Positions 1-11,693 of a DNA stretch of 64,000 nucleotides are shown here, piece by piece. The position numbers and the translations under genes were made by a program. Position 1 is the stretch's first letter, and every line of letters starts with the position of its first letter. The stretch is from Opeltia flavorubescens (taxonomy: Eukaryota; Ascomycota; Lecanoromycetes; Teloschistales; Teloschistaceae), in the NCBI GenBank assembly GCA_000442125.1, contig KE546967.1:806001-870000 (forward strand), given 5' to 3'. The notes beneath the pieces are model-generated. The model was not told the DNA's origin and did no database searches. It saw only the letters and a list, made by a program, of their open reading frames with translations.

Positions 1-938
1 CGTAGTTGGCGCAAATATTCCATACCTAGTATGGCTGGCAGGTTATAAAGAGGTAGGTGGTGAGCTGACCTATATTTGACCATTGCATACGGAGGCGGAG
101 GCTCTTCACCGGTTGAGAGTATTTCCTCGTTTTCAGGTTTACCTAGCCACAAGACTGCCCCCGGTTGTTGCTTGTTCTGTATATCTTCGTAGCCTTCGCA
201 TTTGACTATGTACGCCGAAGGTCGAGAGCTTAGGTATTGGAGTAATTTCACAGCCTTCTTTCGCATTAACTCAAGGATGAAGTCGTCCATATCCTCGCGC
301 CAGACAAGGTCGTCTGTCTTAAAGCGGGTATCAAGTTTCCAACGGTGCGGAACCATTTGGAAAAATGACTTTCGCTTGATGTTGGATACGAAAGTTATAG
401 CGGCTTTTTGTGAAATTACATGATTGCCAGCCACCGCTCTAGCAGGTCTCTTGGTTGAGGACCCCGAGGGGTTTGTAGCTACATCGTCTTTGTAGGAAGC
501 ACTTGCAGGCCGATCGAATTTTGATGCGTCACCGGGCGTAGTGACATTCGGATCAAGGGCTAGTTTTGGAATCTGCCATGGTTTCCCTGTTCTGGGGTGC
601 GGTGCGAGGCCGAAATCGAGAAGAAAATGGCTGGGAAGGCGAACATTGGTAAGGGAGCAACTGCGAACGGGCGTTGCCAGAGCTTGTGCTTCATTTCATT
701 CGGTCAACTACTGCTGTAAGAATTAAACAACATGTCGCATACCGTATGGATTCTTAAGAAGCTTCTTTTGGAACTCTGTTGGTTCGCTGCTAGGTTCTGT
801 TTTCCTGTTTCTATATCGGTTGCGTGCTCGCAAAAGACCCTGATCCATCAATGGTGATAATGGAAGCGATAGAGAATCTGGGCCTTTATTCGGAACATCA
901 TGGCGAACAACTGGTTCTTCCATTACTTTAGAGCTCAT
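1..938 (-). CDS. Conserved fungal protein of unknown function (truncated by window start)
   Basis: Two exons on the minus strand: 938-743, then 688 running open to base 1. The intron 742-689 (54 nt, GT..AG) joins KNPY to AQALATPVRSC, giving an uninterrupted frame of about 290 codons that leaves the window. I chose the ATG at 938 because it precedes the basic linker leading into FQKKLLKNPY. The frame stays open upstream to about 1394, so a longer N-terminus is possible. Visible conserved-looking stretches are RLPSHFLLDFGLAPHP and the basic run NIKRKSFFQMVPHRW. I have a sense of having seen related fungal proteins with the ATPVR..RLP..FL.DF..HP pattern, but I cannot name the family or assign a function. 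The pattern of Arg and Ser near the N-terminus would allow mitochondrial import, which is only a guess. Divergent from the ClpP gene. Confidence 0.7.
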
Positions 939-1511
939 GGTCGACGCTTCGTTGATGACACGATCTTCTTTCCCCACCCCCCCTTCCGTTTGCTCCAGCA
1001 CTTGTACGCAGCTGAGCGAGTAACGCTGGCAAGGCCGTGACGACCGTCTGGGATGCCATTTTGCTCGACCAATGGCTGATTCCGCACTAAATGAGCTTGG
1101 TCGCATGAATGTGAAGTCAGAAAATGACCTTGCTGTTATTGTGAGAAATATATCGTGGCGGCGGAGGAACTTATATTTGCTTGGCAACCGGCTGGCGGCT
1201 TGCAGATCAGAACGGCCAAAAACCAACCTTTTTTCAAGGTTCAAGCTCCTATTCCGGAGGATGCAGCTTCTTGGGAGACCGTCTGCCGCTGCTGCTTCTT
1301 CTGTGGGTTTGGGCACAAAATCAACACCATTAAAGCCTTGTTCAAGACCATTTTCCGGCCTACCGAAGCCTAGTAGGCGATATGCAGCGCCCAAGGCTTG
1401 GGTGTAAGCTCGCTCTTCCTAACGATCAAGTATCTGCTAAAAGAACTCTCGTTAAAGGCCTACGCCTCTTGTGACTGAAACTGTGGTACGTCTTTTCTTC
1501 ACGTGCCCTCG
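939..1511. other. Intergenic, divergent promoter region
   Basis: Lies between the start of the minus-strand unknown gene and the plus-strand ClpP gene. Open frames here have no family resemblance or splice structure. Presumed shared 5' region for the two genes. Confidence 0.4.
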
Positions 1512-2239
1512 ATGAATATCCGATTGACCTCCCAGCTAGGGAGGCGGCTGGCGCCAGCGTAAGGTTGCTCTACCTATACCAGTCACTCAGTGTCCACTGA
1601 TGAGTCCGCCCAAGATGACATCTTCTCGCGGCTACTTATGGTTCGAATCACACCGGCCCACTCCTGGCTTATTCACCCGGTTTGACTCATCAAAATCAGG
1701 AGCGCATTGTATTCCTCAATGGACCAGTCGACGACACCGTTTCCTCCAGTGTAAAGGCGCAACTCATCTACCTCGAAGCCGAAGCGCCTGAGAAGCCCAT
1801 TCACCTCTACATCGACACCCCGGGTGGCTCTGTCAATGCTGGCCTCTCCATCTACGACACCATGACCTATATCTCCAGCCCCGTTACCACCACTTGCATA
1901 GGACAGGCCGCATCCATGGGTTCACTATTACTCTGCGGTGGAGCACCGAAGAAGAGATTCTGCCTTCCGAACTCAAGTATCATGATACATCAGCCAAGCG
2001 GGGGTTATTACGGGCAGGCGAGTGATATTGCCATCCATGCAAAGGAAATACTCAGGGTGCGAGAAAGATTGAACGAGATTTATCAGAAGCACTTGACGAA
2101 GCCACATTCCCTGGAGGAGATTGAGAGGTTGATGGAAAGGGATAAATTCATGGGTCCAGAGGAAGCTTTGGAAATGGGGATAGTGGATGAGATCCTCACG
2201 AAGAGGGTCAAGGACGAGGACGATAGTGAAAAGAAGTGA
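1512..2239 (+). CDS. Mitochondrial ATP-dependent Clp protease proteolytic subunit (ClpP)
   Basis: Serine peptidase of family S14 that forms the tetradecameric proteolytic chamber working with ClpX in the mitochondrial matrix. The last exon (1700-2239) starts at ERIVFLNG and carries the catalytic Ser in [11 protein letters not shown], the catalytic His in MIHQPSGG and the Asp in MERDKF, together with the YIDTPGGSV substrate-groove strand. An intron at 1641-1699 (GTTCGA..TCAG) joins [10 protein letters not shown] to ERIVFLNG. The proposed ATG at 1512 opens a basic, import-like leader ([16 protein letters not shown]). The link between that leader and the exon containing QDDIFSRLL passes a TAA near 1560, and the only in-phase intron I see there is too short to be convincing, so the 5' structure is unresolved. 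The C-terminal tail is acidic and lysine-rich, as in other ClpP proteins. Confidence 0.88.
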
Positions 2240-2495
2240 GCAAGGCTTTCCTCATTCTTTGATTGGTCATTGCATATTACAGGCATTCCATTCTAAATTC
2301 ATGATCCTTTCCACTCTGAGTGTTTGTGACTCTATCCGTCTCCTTTGAATCACTAAGCTTGTGGGTGTATCATCCTTCATTTCTGTAAAAACCGACCCCA
2401 CAATCTGTCTTCAGATTGACCAGATGCTACCGATTCCGATGAATTATAACGCCAAATGCAATGTTGTCGAACATATCATTAAGGCCAAGTGCACT

Positions 2496-5316
2496 TCAAG
2501 GCATGTACGCGCCACCTGCGAGTACAAGATTTTGCTGTGTGAACATAACCTTATAGACCGGACTCTTTTTTGTTGGGAACGCCGAGATCTGATCAGACGT
2601 GACCATGACCTCCTTAGGTTTCTTCTTGCCTCCTGCGCCTGGAACATTGGCTACTGATGCTGCTCCATCGATCTTCTGCCCGGCTCCTCCTTCTGCAGCG
2701 ACTTTGCCTTGGACCCCGGCGTCGTCGGGCATTTGGACATCCCAAACGCGGACCGTGCCATCCGCTCCACCAGACACGACGACGGTCGATTCTACGCTCC
2801 AACTCAAAGACCAGATTCCGCCTTTGCCGTGACCACGCATGCGCTTGAACAACTTCCCAGGAGCAAGGTCCCAGAGAATGATAGTACCCGCATCATCCGC
2901 CGAAGCCAAGAGTTTCCCGTCAGGGCTGCAAGCGAGGGCTGTGATGTTGCCCGAATGGCCGGTGAACATACGTACGGGGTAACCATTGGTTACCAGCCAC
3001 ATGCGAACAATCTTGTCGCAGCTACCTGTGAAAACGTAGGCGCTATTAGGGTGAAAACAGACGTGATCGACGTCCCGGTCATGTCCGACGAAGAGGCGCA
3101 GGCAGTCAACCCTATCAGTACTCCAAAGGCGAGCAGTGCGATCGAAAGACCCGGTCAAGAAGTAGTGGCCGAACGGTCCCCAAGTGACATCCCACACCGG
3201 GCCATCATGACCTTTGTAGACCACAAGACAGGCCCAAGCATCTAGTGACCACAGACGAACACTTCTGTCAGCCGAGCATGATAGAAGGTACTTAGCCTTG
3301 GTGATATGTTGCTGATCAGAAGACGCAGTTGCGGGTGCGAAAGAAACAGTATAGACAGGACCAGAGTGCCCGATGAGGCGGTGGGACGAAGAGGGCCGGG
3401 CATCTTGACCTTGACCATTTGCATGTGATGGCCCTGGAAGTGTGCTCCCGTCAAGACTCCAGACACGTATATAGTGCATGTCAGTGCCTGCAGCAACGAG
3501 AAGATAGTCTCCCGAAAAATCAAGGCAGGTGATGCTAAGAAGAGAGACATGTCAGCACACGCACGGTACAAAGGAAAGATTGAGTTCGTACCTATCATTC
3601 GTGTTATGAAATGTATACATGACAACACTTACGCCGGGTCCCACTCCGCCTGTCCTACCGGATAGTTTCATTCGATCACGGTTTTCTTTCACCTTCTGGA
3701 CTTCCATTGCAACATCACGCGCCAGTGACGGTGGGCGCGGAGGCAGCTCGGTTCGCCCAGGAATTTCTTCGCTTTCCTCACGTTTGATGCGCTGCTCGAA
3801 TACCTCGACTAGGGGAGGCTGCCCAGGCGCAGGTGGTTTGGCTTTGTCCTCGTCTTCAAGGTCTCCCAGTACGTCTTGTACTCCTTCCGCGTCAAGGATG
3901 ATCTGGCCCAATTTGAGTTTGGTCAATACAGCACTCCCTGCATTGCGATCAAGATTCGCGGATCCAGGGTTGTGGCCCGGTATACCCTCGTCCTCTGCCG
4001 GAAAGTTCTCCACTCCTTTGGCTCGCTCAAGAAGCTTCGCAAGGCTGAATTGATCCTCCGCTGTTCGCTCGACAGTGACCACATTCAGCCGATTCTGCAA
4101 TACGCCGGCGATCACCGTGCCCCCTTCCTTCTCTTTGCTCTCTAAAAACTGAATTAGATTGTAGAAAGCAATCTGACTCAGCGTGACGCGATACCGTTGG
4201 CCATGGTAGATACTGGCTATTTCGTTCGTAGCGATGTGCTCTGGTAGTGCAATGGCCTGCAGTCCTCGAAGATCGTCTTCATGCTCGTTCTCAAACGATT
4301 CTCTGTATTCGCCGAAGAACGATTTCGCTTCGCGGGGGTAAAATTCAGAGACAAGATCAAGGAAAGAGTAGACGAAGACTGGCCACAGGAGTCTTCGTAG
4401 ATCAGGCTACATGCGTATGAGATATGCAGTTGTACGAATCTGGAAAGGGGAAAAACCTTGTAGATTTCTAAATTCTCTTCGATCCAATTACGGAACAAGC
4501 CTAGGAATCAATGAGCATGGCTCTACCGGCATCAGAGCACTATATCAAACCGAACGCTTTCCCATACTTGACGCCACCGCTTTCCTCGACACGCGTTTGA
4601 AGAAGTCGTCCGTCCACGTCCTGATTAGCTGATTCCATGCGTAGCATGGCCTCTGTCCGATTGTAGCCTTTTTTCGACAAATATTCGAGCACCTGGGATA
4701 CAAGATCAGATTCAGCCATCCGTCAAAGACCTAATATAGTATTCAACGAAAGGTGACGTAGATTGAACAATTAGATGAATGAAGGAATCTACGAATAATA
4801 ATGACGCGACTAATAATAACGTTGGTTGTCTTGTCGCCTTAACCCCTGCATCCAGAACTGCCTAGTCGTTCACGCTTGCCATACGAATATAAAAACAACA
4901 TATATTGAAAGAGAAATTTAATCATTATTAAGATCATCAATGGTAATTGATGATAGCCAGGCATAGATGTTACTCAAAGATGAACACGGTCTTCTCTTTT
5001 TAAATTTTAATGTCATTATATCATTTCCGTACACTAGTGCTCCCTTTCAGTTGAAAACCAAGGAAAGAATGAATGAATGTAACAGATATGATTTCCTATA
5101 CGAAGCAGGGTAAAATTACCATGCGTCAAGAAAAGAACGACTGCTTACGATGCCATTGAGATTCTGCTGAGACATGCTGCCGCTCGGTACACCGTTACTC
5201 ACACCTATCGCGTTGTCATTAGATCGTTGTTGCATGGCCATTGTTCCTCCTCCAGTACCGTTAGTACCTGGCCTGGAAAGAGGATTGCTTGAGTTTGGTA
5301 ATGCTTGTCCGGACAT
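2496..5316 (-). CDS. TAF5: TFIID/SAGA subunit TAF5 (LisH, NTD2, WD40)
   Basis: Scaffold subunit of TFIID, shared with SAGA in fungi, needed for RNA polymerase II preinitiation complexes. Five introns are supported. A Ser/Asn/Gly-rich N-terminal exon begins with MSGQALPNSSNP at 5316. A 456-nt intron (5148-4693) follows, then the LisH motif (VLEYLSKKGYNRTEAMLRME). The NTD2 domain spans two further exons (GLFRNWIEENLEIYK, then PDLRRLLWPVFVYSFLDLV and YRVTLSQIAFYNLIQFLE). A linker of about 150 residues leads to at least six WD40 repeats, with recurring units such as HSGPVYTVSF, GHDGPVWDVTW and GHSGNITALACS. The C-terminus VYKVMFTQQNLVLAGGAYMP is the typical TAF5 end. The junction near 3590 rebuilds HNTNDSITCLDFSGDYLL. 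Divergent from the Mediator gene Med11, so two general transcription factors share a 230-bp promoter. Confidence 0.95.
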
Positions 5317-5547
5317 TCTGCCTTGGTATTATCCTTAGAAGGATCCTAAGGAAGACATTTTAAGATCGGTTTTCAAGATAGTCACTTCCGCCAATCATGA
5401 AATTCGCGATTAATGCAAGATTAAATCCACGCTAAGCTTTAATAAGAGTAGCTTCCCGGAGACCGACTTCCACCGATAATCACCGACTTTGACCGACACC
5501 AATCGTCGAAACTCAATTCGCACTTCCAACTTTCTTTGAACTCTGGA

Positions 5548-6114
5548 ATGGCAGGAAAGTCCAAGCAATCCGAGATTATAGTCGCAGAAAGAATTGCACA
5601 ACTCAATGAGATTGACAAGGTAGAATCTACGACATTGAGACCTTTGTATCATCTAACTTTTATCAAACAGGATGTTGCAATGCTCCTTCAATCTGCAGGG
5701 ACAGCCATACAAACACTGACAGTTCCATCGCTGGAATTAGATGGCACCCTGGAGAATAGGACCCTTAGCATCGGTCAGAGGAAAGAAAATTTTACCTCAT
5801 CAAGCCGCCAATATTTTGCCACACTTTCCTCAATCGATATTCGACTGCGGCGACATATCTCCGCCCTCGAGGAAGCCGAAATCATACCGTCAGAGGCGAC
5901 CACTAAAGACGTCCACGCTAAAAATGCCATCACGAACAGTGGACTCGGCAGCCTGGATGTTGGTTGGTTAAATAGCCGCAATGATCACGTCGAAACAATG
6001 ATGGAGGCTGAACTCTGGAAAGAAGCGCAAGAGCTCCTTCATGAGAGGTTGACGGACGGAATTAGACGTAATGACAACGATATTGATAAGAGCAACGACA
6101 TAGCGAAACATTGA
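5548..6114 (+). CDS. MED11: Mediator head-module subunit Med11
   Basis: Small Mediator head subunit that pairs with Med22 and contacts TFIIH/Pol II. The frame continues upstream only through a TTG, so the ATG at 5548 (MAGKSKQSEIIV) is taken as the start. A 51-nt intron (5620-5670, GTAGAA..ACAG) interrupts the signature helix: removing it gives RIAQLNEIDKDVAMLLQSAG, the hallmark Med11 segment. The intron has no in-frame stop and a length divisible by three, so an unspliced transcript would still translate with 17 extra residues. The second half (TLSIGQRKENFTSSSRQYFATL, IDIRLRRHISALEEAEII) matches the second helix of the family, followed by a variable tail. The predicted protein is about 171 residues, normal for filamentous ascomycete Med11. 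Confidence 0.88.
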   Translation: MAGKSKQSEIIVAERIAQLNEIDKVESTTLRPLYHLTFIKQDVAMLLQSAGTAIQTLTVPSLELDGTLENRTLSIGQRKENFTSSSRQYFATLSSIDIRLRRHISALEEAEIIPSEATTKDVHAKNAITNSGLGSLDVGWLNSRNDHVETMMEAELWKEAQELLHERLTDGIRRNDNDIDKSNDIAKH

Positions 6115-7829
6115 GGATGAGTACGAATCATTCTTATACCTGGGCCCAAATTACGAGAGAGGCATTGAGAAGGTAAATGCGGAGGCCGCAACTTTTCAGA
6201 TCCAGCGGTGACTTGCCTGCTTCCTCCTCCTTGCCCGAGTTCTTGTAAGTCTTACAGTTGCATATCTTATCGAGACTAGTAGGACCGACGGGAAGCTTTC
6301 GTATGCGTTTTATCACCGATGCACGTTTTAGGACCACGGCGAATTTAGCCCTTTGAGGCGGCGGTGATTATGATCTACATCATAGCTCCTTTAGCTATTA
6401 CGGTGTCACTCTCCCATCAAGCTAGCAATGACTGCATCCACTTGTTATCCCGGGGGGAAGTGCTAAGGTTAGTTGGGCAGCGGGCAAGCGAGTGGAATAG
6501 ACTCCTAGCAATTTCAAACTATGTCATATCATAAAGCAGTTTACCTTTTGCTTTTCCCTCTGTGGTCGGTGTTGTTCTGTAAACCAGCTTTACTTTGAAT
6601 ATAAGGGTATCCTCTAATCAAACCATCCTATTACGATTTATCTCGAATGGCGAGAAGATGATTTTGGATGTAGCAACCGTTGAGCGTCTTCTGTCGATAT
6701 CAGCAGGCAAAGTCGAGAAGCCCTAATGCCAGGCCATATTGACCTCTCGACCACATCATCCATCAATTAGTGTCGCCAAGACCTTTAAAAATTACATATT
6801 CCAGGAACAAATTTCATTTTTTTACACAAATCCTGCTTGGTAACTGTGAATCTCCCGCTCTCTGTCTTCATGTGTAAGCTTCGACTTCGGCTTATGTCAA
6901 AGCGCGGGTTTAGCGAAGTTTTCTTTTCCCTTAATTCATACAGCCGTAACAATGTCTGCGAGGTTTCCATGGGCGGCTTCAGGTCAGTCTCGAGTGTGTA
7001 TCACGGTGTTAAAACTACTCTTCAAGGGCGGCTTTCTCTCACCGGCGATTATTAGATAGCAATTCAGGTCAACATGAGTTTTCAGTATTTTGTATCTTTA
7101 TCAATCTTGCAGATTCTAAGGGCGTGCGGCGTCCTGGCTCTTGATTTTCTGGGTATCAAGCGTGTGGGCAGTCTAGTGTGGGCAACAAAATATGGCTTTA
7201 TGCATTCTCACAGAGCACATACAGCCTCTATTTTCCTTGAGACGCTCCTGTTTACCTCGATCTATAATACTTTAGAAGTACCTCTACACCATTTACAGGC
7301 GAAAATGACAAATTTCTCTCTGGAACACTCGATGCAGTGGAGAGCTGGAGATCGAAACCATGTATAGTAGGTCATGAGAATGACTTGGATCAAACCTCGA
7401 GTCCAATTACATGTCCTGCGCAGATTGAACGAGTATCTGGATCGCTAAGGACTTTATTATGTATCCCTTCATTTCGCAACGTTATCAAAAGTAGTAACAA
7501 TAGCTAGCCCTGGGTCATCTGGTGCTCAATTCGCCACGGCAATTGTTTGTTGGAATGTTGACAATATGGAGGCTTTCTTGAGACGACACTGCAATATGCA
7601 CTACATGTAGTAGACAGTATTCCTGGTGCGCTCTTGGCAGCGGCCCGCGACATTAGTGCCCTCTGTCGAAGCACTAGAGATGCTAGCGTGGCTGAAATAG
7701 CGAGCACCTGCAAGACGGAGAGGCAGACATTCGTTAATTCTGAACGGCATGGTCAGCCAAATTTGGTTTGATGTGGAAGTTCATCAACAGTGAATATCGA
7801 GTGGACCTCGAATAGTTTCGCTACTGGCA
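6115..7829. other. Gene-poor interval between Med11 and Vps5
   Basis: About 1.7 kb with only short open frames. I looked at the frames near 6134-6337 (-) and 6837-7367 (+); none could be joined by plausible introns into a recognisable protein. I see no tRNA-like or repeat structure. It probably holds the Med11 3' UTR and the Vps5 upstream region. Confidence 0.4.
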
Positions 7830-9773
7830 ATGGATGCAGAAGATTCCCCTTGGGGAGGTATGTAACATGGTCAACCCCAATTTTTTCGAAGATCTTACCA
7901 AAATCTTTAGATGTTCCATCGCGATCAAGCCCCAGCAATAATCCAGCCAAGCCAATAGAGACAGATGCTGCAGGTCGGTTCCTTAGCTAGATGTAGTGGT
8001 CAATTCCCTTCTAAAAGCCACTCTCAAGCAGATTCCGAACCTAATCCGCCTAAATCTACTTCACTTTCACCAATCTCATCACCACATTCTCCAGCTGGAA
8101 GAGGACCAAGGACACCACGGCGAGTAGGGGCACAAGCCACTCGACTTGAAGCTGTCGACGATTCTCTGGGACCTCTTGGTCCCTTAGGCGACAATGGCCC
8201 CATCCAATCAGAACCAGAACAACCTCCTAAACCACCTTCAAAAGAGCAGTCAGTGATGGGACAAAACACCAGACAAGCGCCGTCAACGTCTTCATCAATG
8301 AGCAAGAGTATGCTGGATTCAGTGGATTTAGCTGATGAGGACGCATCTGCTACTTCAAGGGCGAGATATCCAGGGTCAGCTCAGCCATCTTTCGGAGGCC
8401 CCGAGGGTCCAAGGAGACAAACGCAACCAAGTGTCAGCATAGAGCAAGCTGCGAGACCAAGCTTTGATATCACAGTTGGAGACCCTCACAAAGTGGGCGA
8501 TCCAATCAGCAGTCATATTGTCTACCAGGTCCATACCAAAACTTCATCCAAAGCCTACAAGCAATCCGAGTTTACCGTCAGTCGACGATACCGGGACTTT
8601 CTCTGGCTTTACAACTCATTGCACGGCAACAACCCAGGCGTCGTTGTGCCGCCTCCACCAGAAAAGCAAGCCATGAATAGGTTCGATAGCAATTTTGTTG
8701 AGTCAAGGAGAGCAGCGCTGGAGAGAATGCTTAACAAAACTGCTGCACACCCTGTCTTACAGCACGACGGAGACCTCAAGATTTTTCTGGAGAGTGATGC
8801 GTTTAACGTGGACGTCAAGCACAGAGAACATAAGGAACTCGGATTAGGCGAGAATAAAGGCATGTTCAGTTCGATTGGGTTCGGCAGTGGTGGAGGAGGG
8901 AAGTTCATCGAACATGATGATTGGTTCCATGACCGCAGAATATATCTTGATGCTCTAGAGAATCAGTTGAAAGCCCTACTCAAAGCCATCGACACGGTCG
9001 TCCAGCAGCGAAAGGGCCTCGCGGAAGCTGCTGGCGATTTTTCAGCCTCTCTTCATGCTCTCTCAACCGTCGAACTTTCCATATCGCTTTCCACCCCTCT
9101 CGAAGGGCTCTCAGACCTCCAACTCCGAGTCCGCGAGCTTTACGATCGACAAGCACAACAAGACGTTCTCACCCTCGGTATCACCGTCGACGAGTACATC
9201 CGCCTGATTGGGTCGATAAAGCAAGCCTTTGCGCAACGTCAGAAGTCATTTCACTCCTGGCACAGTGCAGAAGCGGAATTATCGAAACGTAAAGCTACGC
9301 AGGAGAAAACGTTGCGTTCTGGCAAGACGCAGCAAGACCGTTTGAACCAATTGCAAGCTGACGTCGCTGATGGAGAACGCAAATGTCACCAGGCGCGTTT
9401 ACTGTTCGAGGACATGGGCCGCCTGATGCGATCAGAGCTCGAGAGGTTCGAAAGGGAAAAGGTTGAAGATTTTAAGAGCGGTGTAGAGACGTTCTTAGAA
9501 GGTTCTATTGAAGCTCAGAAAGAGGTAAGCCTACTTTTGTACCATGAGGATATCATTCTGCACGGTCCTGTGGGCTAATTGTGATGGTAGTTGATTGAAC
9601 TATGGGAAACATTCTTGATGCAACTAGATGCGGATGAGGACGGAGAACCGTTTTTCAGACCACCTGCAATTAGCGCAGCTCCTGCGAAGCCGAGGGAAGA
9701 GCAACCGCAGGCGTCAAGCGAGGAGAGCTCTCAGATAGCGACTTCAATGACGACCGCCGAGCAGGAAGAGTGA
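7830..9773 (+). CDS. VPS5: Sorting nexin Vps5 (PX-BAR retromer subunit)
   Basis: Retromer SNX-BAR subunit that, with Vps17, tubulates endosomes for cargo return to the Golgi. Exon 1 (7830-7857) encodes MDAEDSPWG, a short acidic start typical of fungal Vps5. A 129-nt intron ends near 7986. Exon 2 carries the linker with RTPRRVGAQATRL, then the PX domain (roughly residues 145-260) with the phosphoinositide-binding RRYRDF and the proline loop VVPPPPEKQ, and the BAR coiled coil (about residues 300-520). A third exon begins after GTAAGC..GTAG at about 9525-9590 and finishes the BAR helix (LIELWETFLMQLDADEDGEPF) with an acidic Ser/Glu tail. The acceptor of intron 1 is the best in-frame choice but not the only one. 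Length of about 560 residues is normal. Confidence 0.92.
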
Positions 9774-9962
9774 TGACATTTGGCAGTAGCAGTAGTATTT
9801 GTGTATATATGTTATTGACCTTTAACCTCTAGCCATAACTCTGAAAAGGACATGGTGATTAGATATACACCGTCGACGCCTCCCCAGCGCTGAAATCGCG
9901 GGCAAGCAGCTTTTCCAGTGCCATCGATAGGAAATATAGAATCGTACATGTTCCGTGCGATA

Positions 9963-11693
9963 TCATGGAGCTACCACCTTACCTCCCTCAGCTATCAACA
10001 TCTCATCCACCCTCTTCTCTGTATCCCCATACTCCAAACGTTTCCAAGTCCTAATCCTCGCCTCATCCATGTCGAAATCAAAAACTCTCACCCGCCGATG
10101 ATAGCCTCCCTTGATAACATCATCATACCCGCCATATCCTCCGAAGCCCGACCCACCGGCATAGCACATCCACAGCTCCGGCTTCTTATCCTTGACGTCC
10201 GATGCTTGGGTTTTCGACAAAGCACAGTAATCGTTGACATGATCATGCCCGCAGCTTACGGCCAAGACCCCCTCTTCGACCAAGGCTTGCTTGAAATGAC
10301 TATTGAAAGCGGGGGCTGTAGGGGTTTCAGCAAAGGTACCGCTCCCCTTGACGATATCTTCCTCGACCCTGTAGTCCGGTAAAGGGATATGGATGAACGC
10401 CATGGCCATGTGAATATGCTTATACCCTACGTGCGAGGGGCTCTTCTTTAGCGTTTGCGCCGTCGCCTTGAACCAATCGATTTGCGATTTCTTGAGCCAA
10501 TCGTAGCCGCGGAACTGCCGCTCGTCGGGGCTGTAGCTATGAGTGTCGAGAAGATAGAGGGTCAGGGCGGAATGGCTGGATGTGCCGCGAGCGAGAACCT
10601 CGACGTAGTAATTACCGACGCCCTCGACAGATGATGGACCGGGAAGTGAGAGGGAAAATGGGAGGTTCTGAGTCAATTCCATCAGGGCTTGACGGCTGAG
10701 AGAGCCTTCGTCGTCATGGTTGCCGAAGATGGTGGCGAAGGGGATGCTGCGTTTTATAAACATCTCCGCGAACTTGAAGACTGCGGATTGGGCGTCTGGA
10801 GCAGTATCTCCATTGACTTGATCGCCAGACAGGACGACCAGATCGGGCTTCTCGCTGTCAAGGACGGAGCCGAGAAATTCGAGGGTGCGAACGTCGGCAT
10901 CACATTTCCCTCCGTTATGGCCTGCTGGTTCGGCATTTCTGCATTCGCCGAGGCCAGTCGAAAGATGCAAGTCAGCGACTTGCATGATTTTAAATCGACC
11001 GTCTTTCCCGACTCGTGGCGTTGGTCTCTCAGGTTTGACGTATGGTCCCCGGCGAACAGTAAGGCGAGCCTCTTGGTTGTCTCCAGGGTTGGAAATCAAT
11101 ATTGGCTGATCTAGGATCTCCCAGCCAGTACGTGCCTCCACGGCATCAGCGCCGAAAAGGAGATCCACGGCAGTGATAGCTTTTGTAGAGTCTGAAGCAT
11201 GGCGTTTGGCAGTGCGTTTCAGCCAGATGCCCCCTGGCCGCGATTCCCATTTTGCTCCACCTTCACCTTTCTCCGAAGTAGTAGGATCAAGTCGGCCAAC
11301 TTTAACGTCGAGAATCACACGATCTGTTTCCACCAGCTCCGCTTCCTGCTTGCGCTCGATGTGAACATATGCATGATTTAGCCAGCCCTTGTTTAGATAT
11401 AGGTCTTTCTCGATGCGATGCCATTTCGGTGCATCGAGTTTGCAGCTGGAGAGAAGGTTGATGCTTGAGCAAGTCGCGAGGCTGATATCGGTAATGACAA
11501 ATCCAGGCGTGTGTAAGGGGAGATGATTGTGGATAGCATCTGGCAGCACTCGAAATCGGTTGTCAAGTAGGAAGACGAGGAGGAGGACAATGAATGTCAG
11601 AGCGCCAAGCTGGATGCTGGTTCGGACCTGACAGCCATTAGAATTCAAATACCTAAAATGCTCTGGAGGTCTACTTACGATTCTTCGAGTCAT
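9963..11693 (-). CDS. Dcr2-like calcineurin-type metallophosphoesterase
   Basis: Member of the fungal Dcr2 phosphoesterase group (in yeast Dcr2 promotes Sic1 destruction and dephosphorylates Ire1). The N-terminus has a single membrane anchor (LGALTFIVLLLVFLL). The catalytic half shows the metal-binding motifs of the superfamily in order: MQVADLHLS (D-x-H), VVLSGDQVNG (GD), FGNHDDE (GNHD), then FIHIPLPDY and CGHDHVND (GH-x-H). An intron at 11678-11628 (51 nt, GTAAGT..TCAG) sits just after MTRRI; it is in phase and stop-free, so the unspliced frame adds 17 residues. The protein is about 560 residues once spliced. Its stop is followed within 190 bp by the end of Vps5 from the other strand (convergent pair). 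Specific substrate cannot be told from sequence. Confidence 0.87.
   Translation of the reverse strand: MTRRIVSRPPEHFRYLNSNGCQVRTSIQLGALTFIVLLLVFLLDNRFRVLPDAIHNHLPLHTPGFVITDISLATCSSINLLSSCKLDAPKWHRIEKDLYLNKGWLNHAYVHIERKQEAELVETDRVILDVKVGRLDPTTSEKGEGGAKWESRPGGIWLKRTAKRHASDSTKAITAVDLLFGADAVEARTGWEILDQPILISNPGDNQEARLTVRRGPYVKPERPTPRVGKDGRFKIMQVADLHLSTGLGECRNAEPAGHNGGKCDADVRTLEFLGSVLDSEKPDLVVLSGDQVNGDTAPDAQSAVFKFAEMFIKRSIPFATIFGNHDDEGSLSRQALMELTQNLPFSLSLPGPSSVEGVGNYYVEVLARGTSSHSALTLYLLDTHSYSPDERQFRGYDWLKKSQIDWFKATAQTLKKSPSHVGYKHIHMAMAFIHIPLPDYRVEEDIVKGSGTFAETPTAPAFNSHFKQALVEEGVLAVSCGHDHVNDYCALSKTQASDVKDKKPELWMCYAGGSGFGGYGGYDDVIKGGYHRRVRVFDFDMDEARIRTWKRLEYGDTEKRVDEMLIAEGGKVVAP

Noticed and set aside
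6952-7145. Short plus-strand exon-like ATG (MSARFPWAAS) followed by GTCAGT
   Set aside because: No downstream acceptor gave a frame of useful length.
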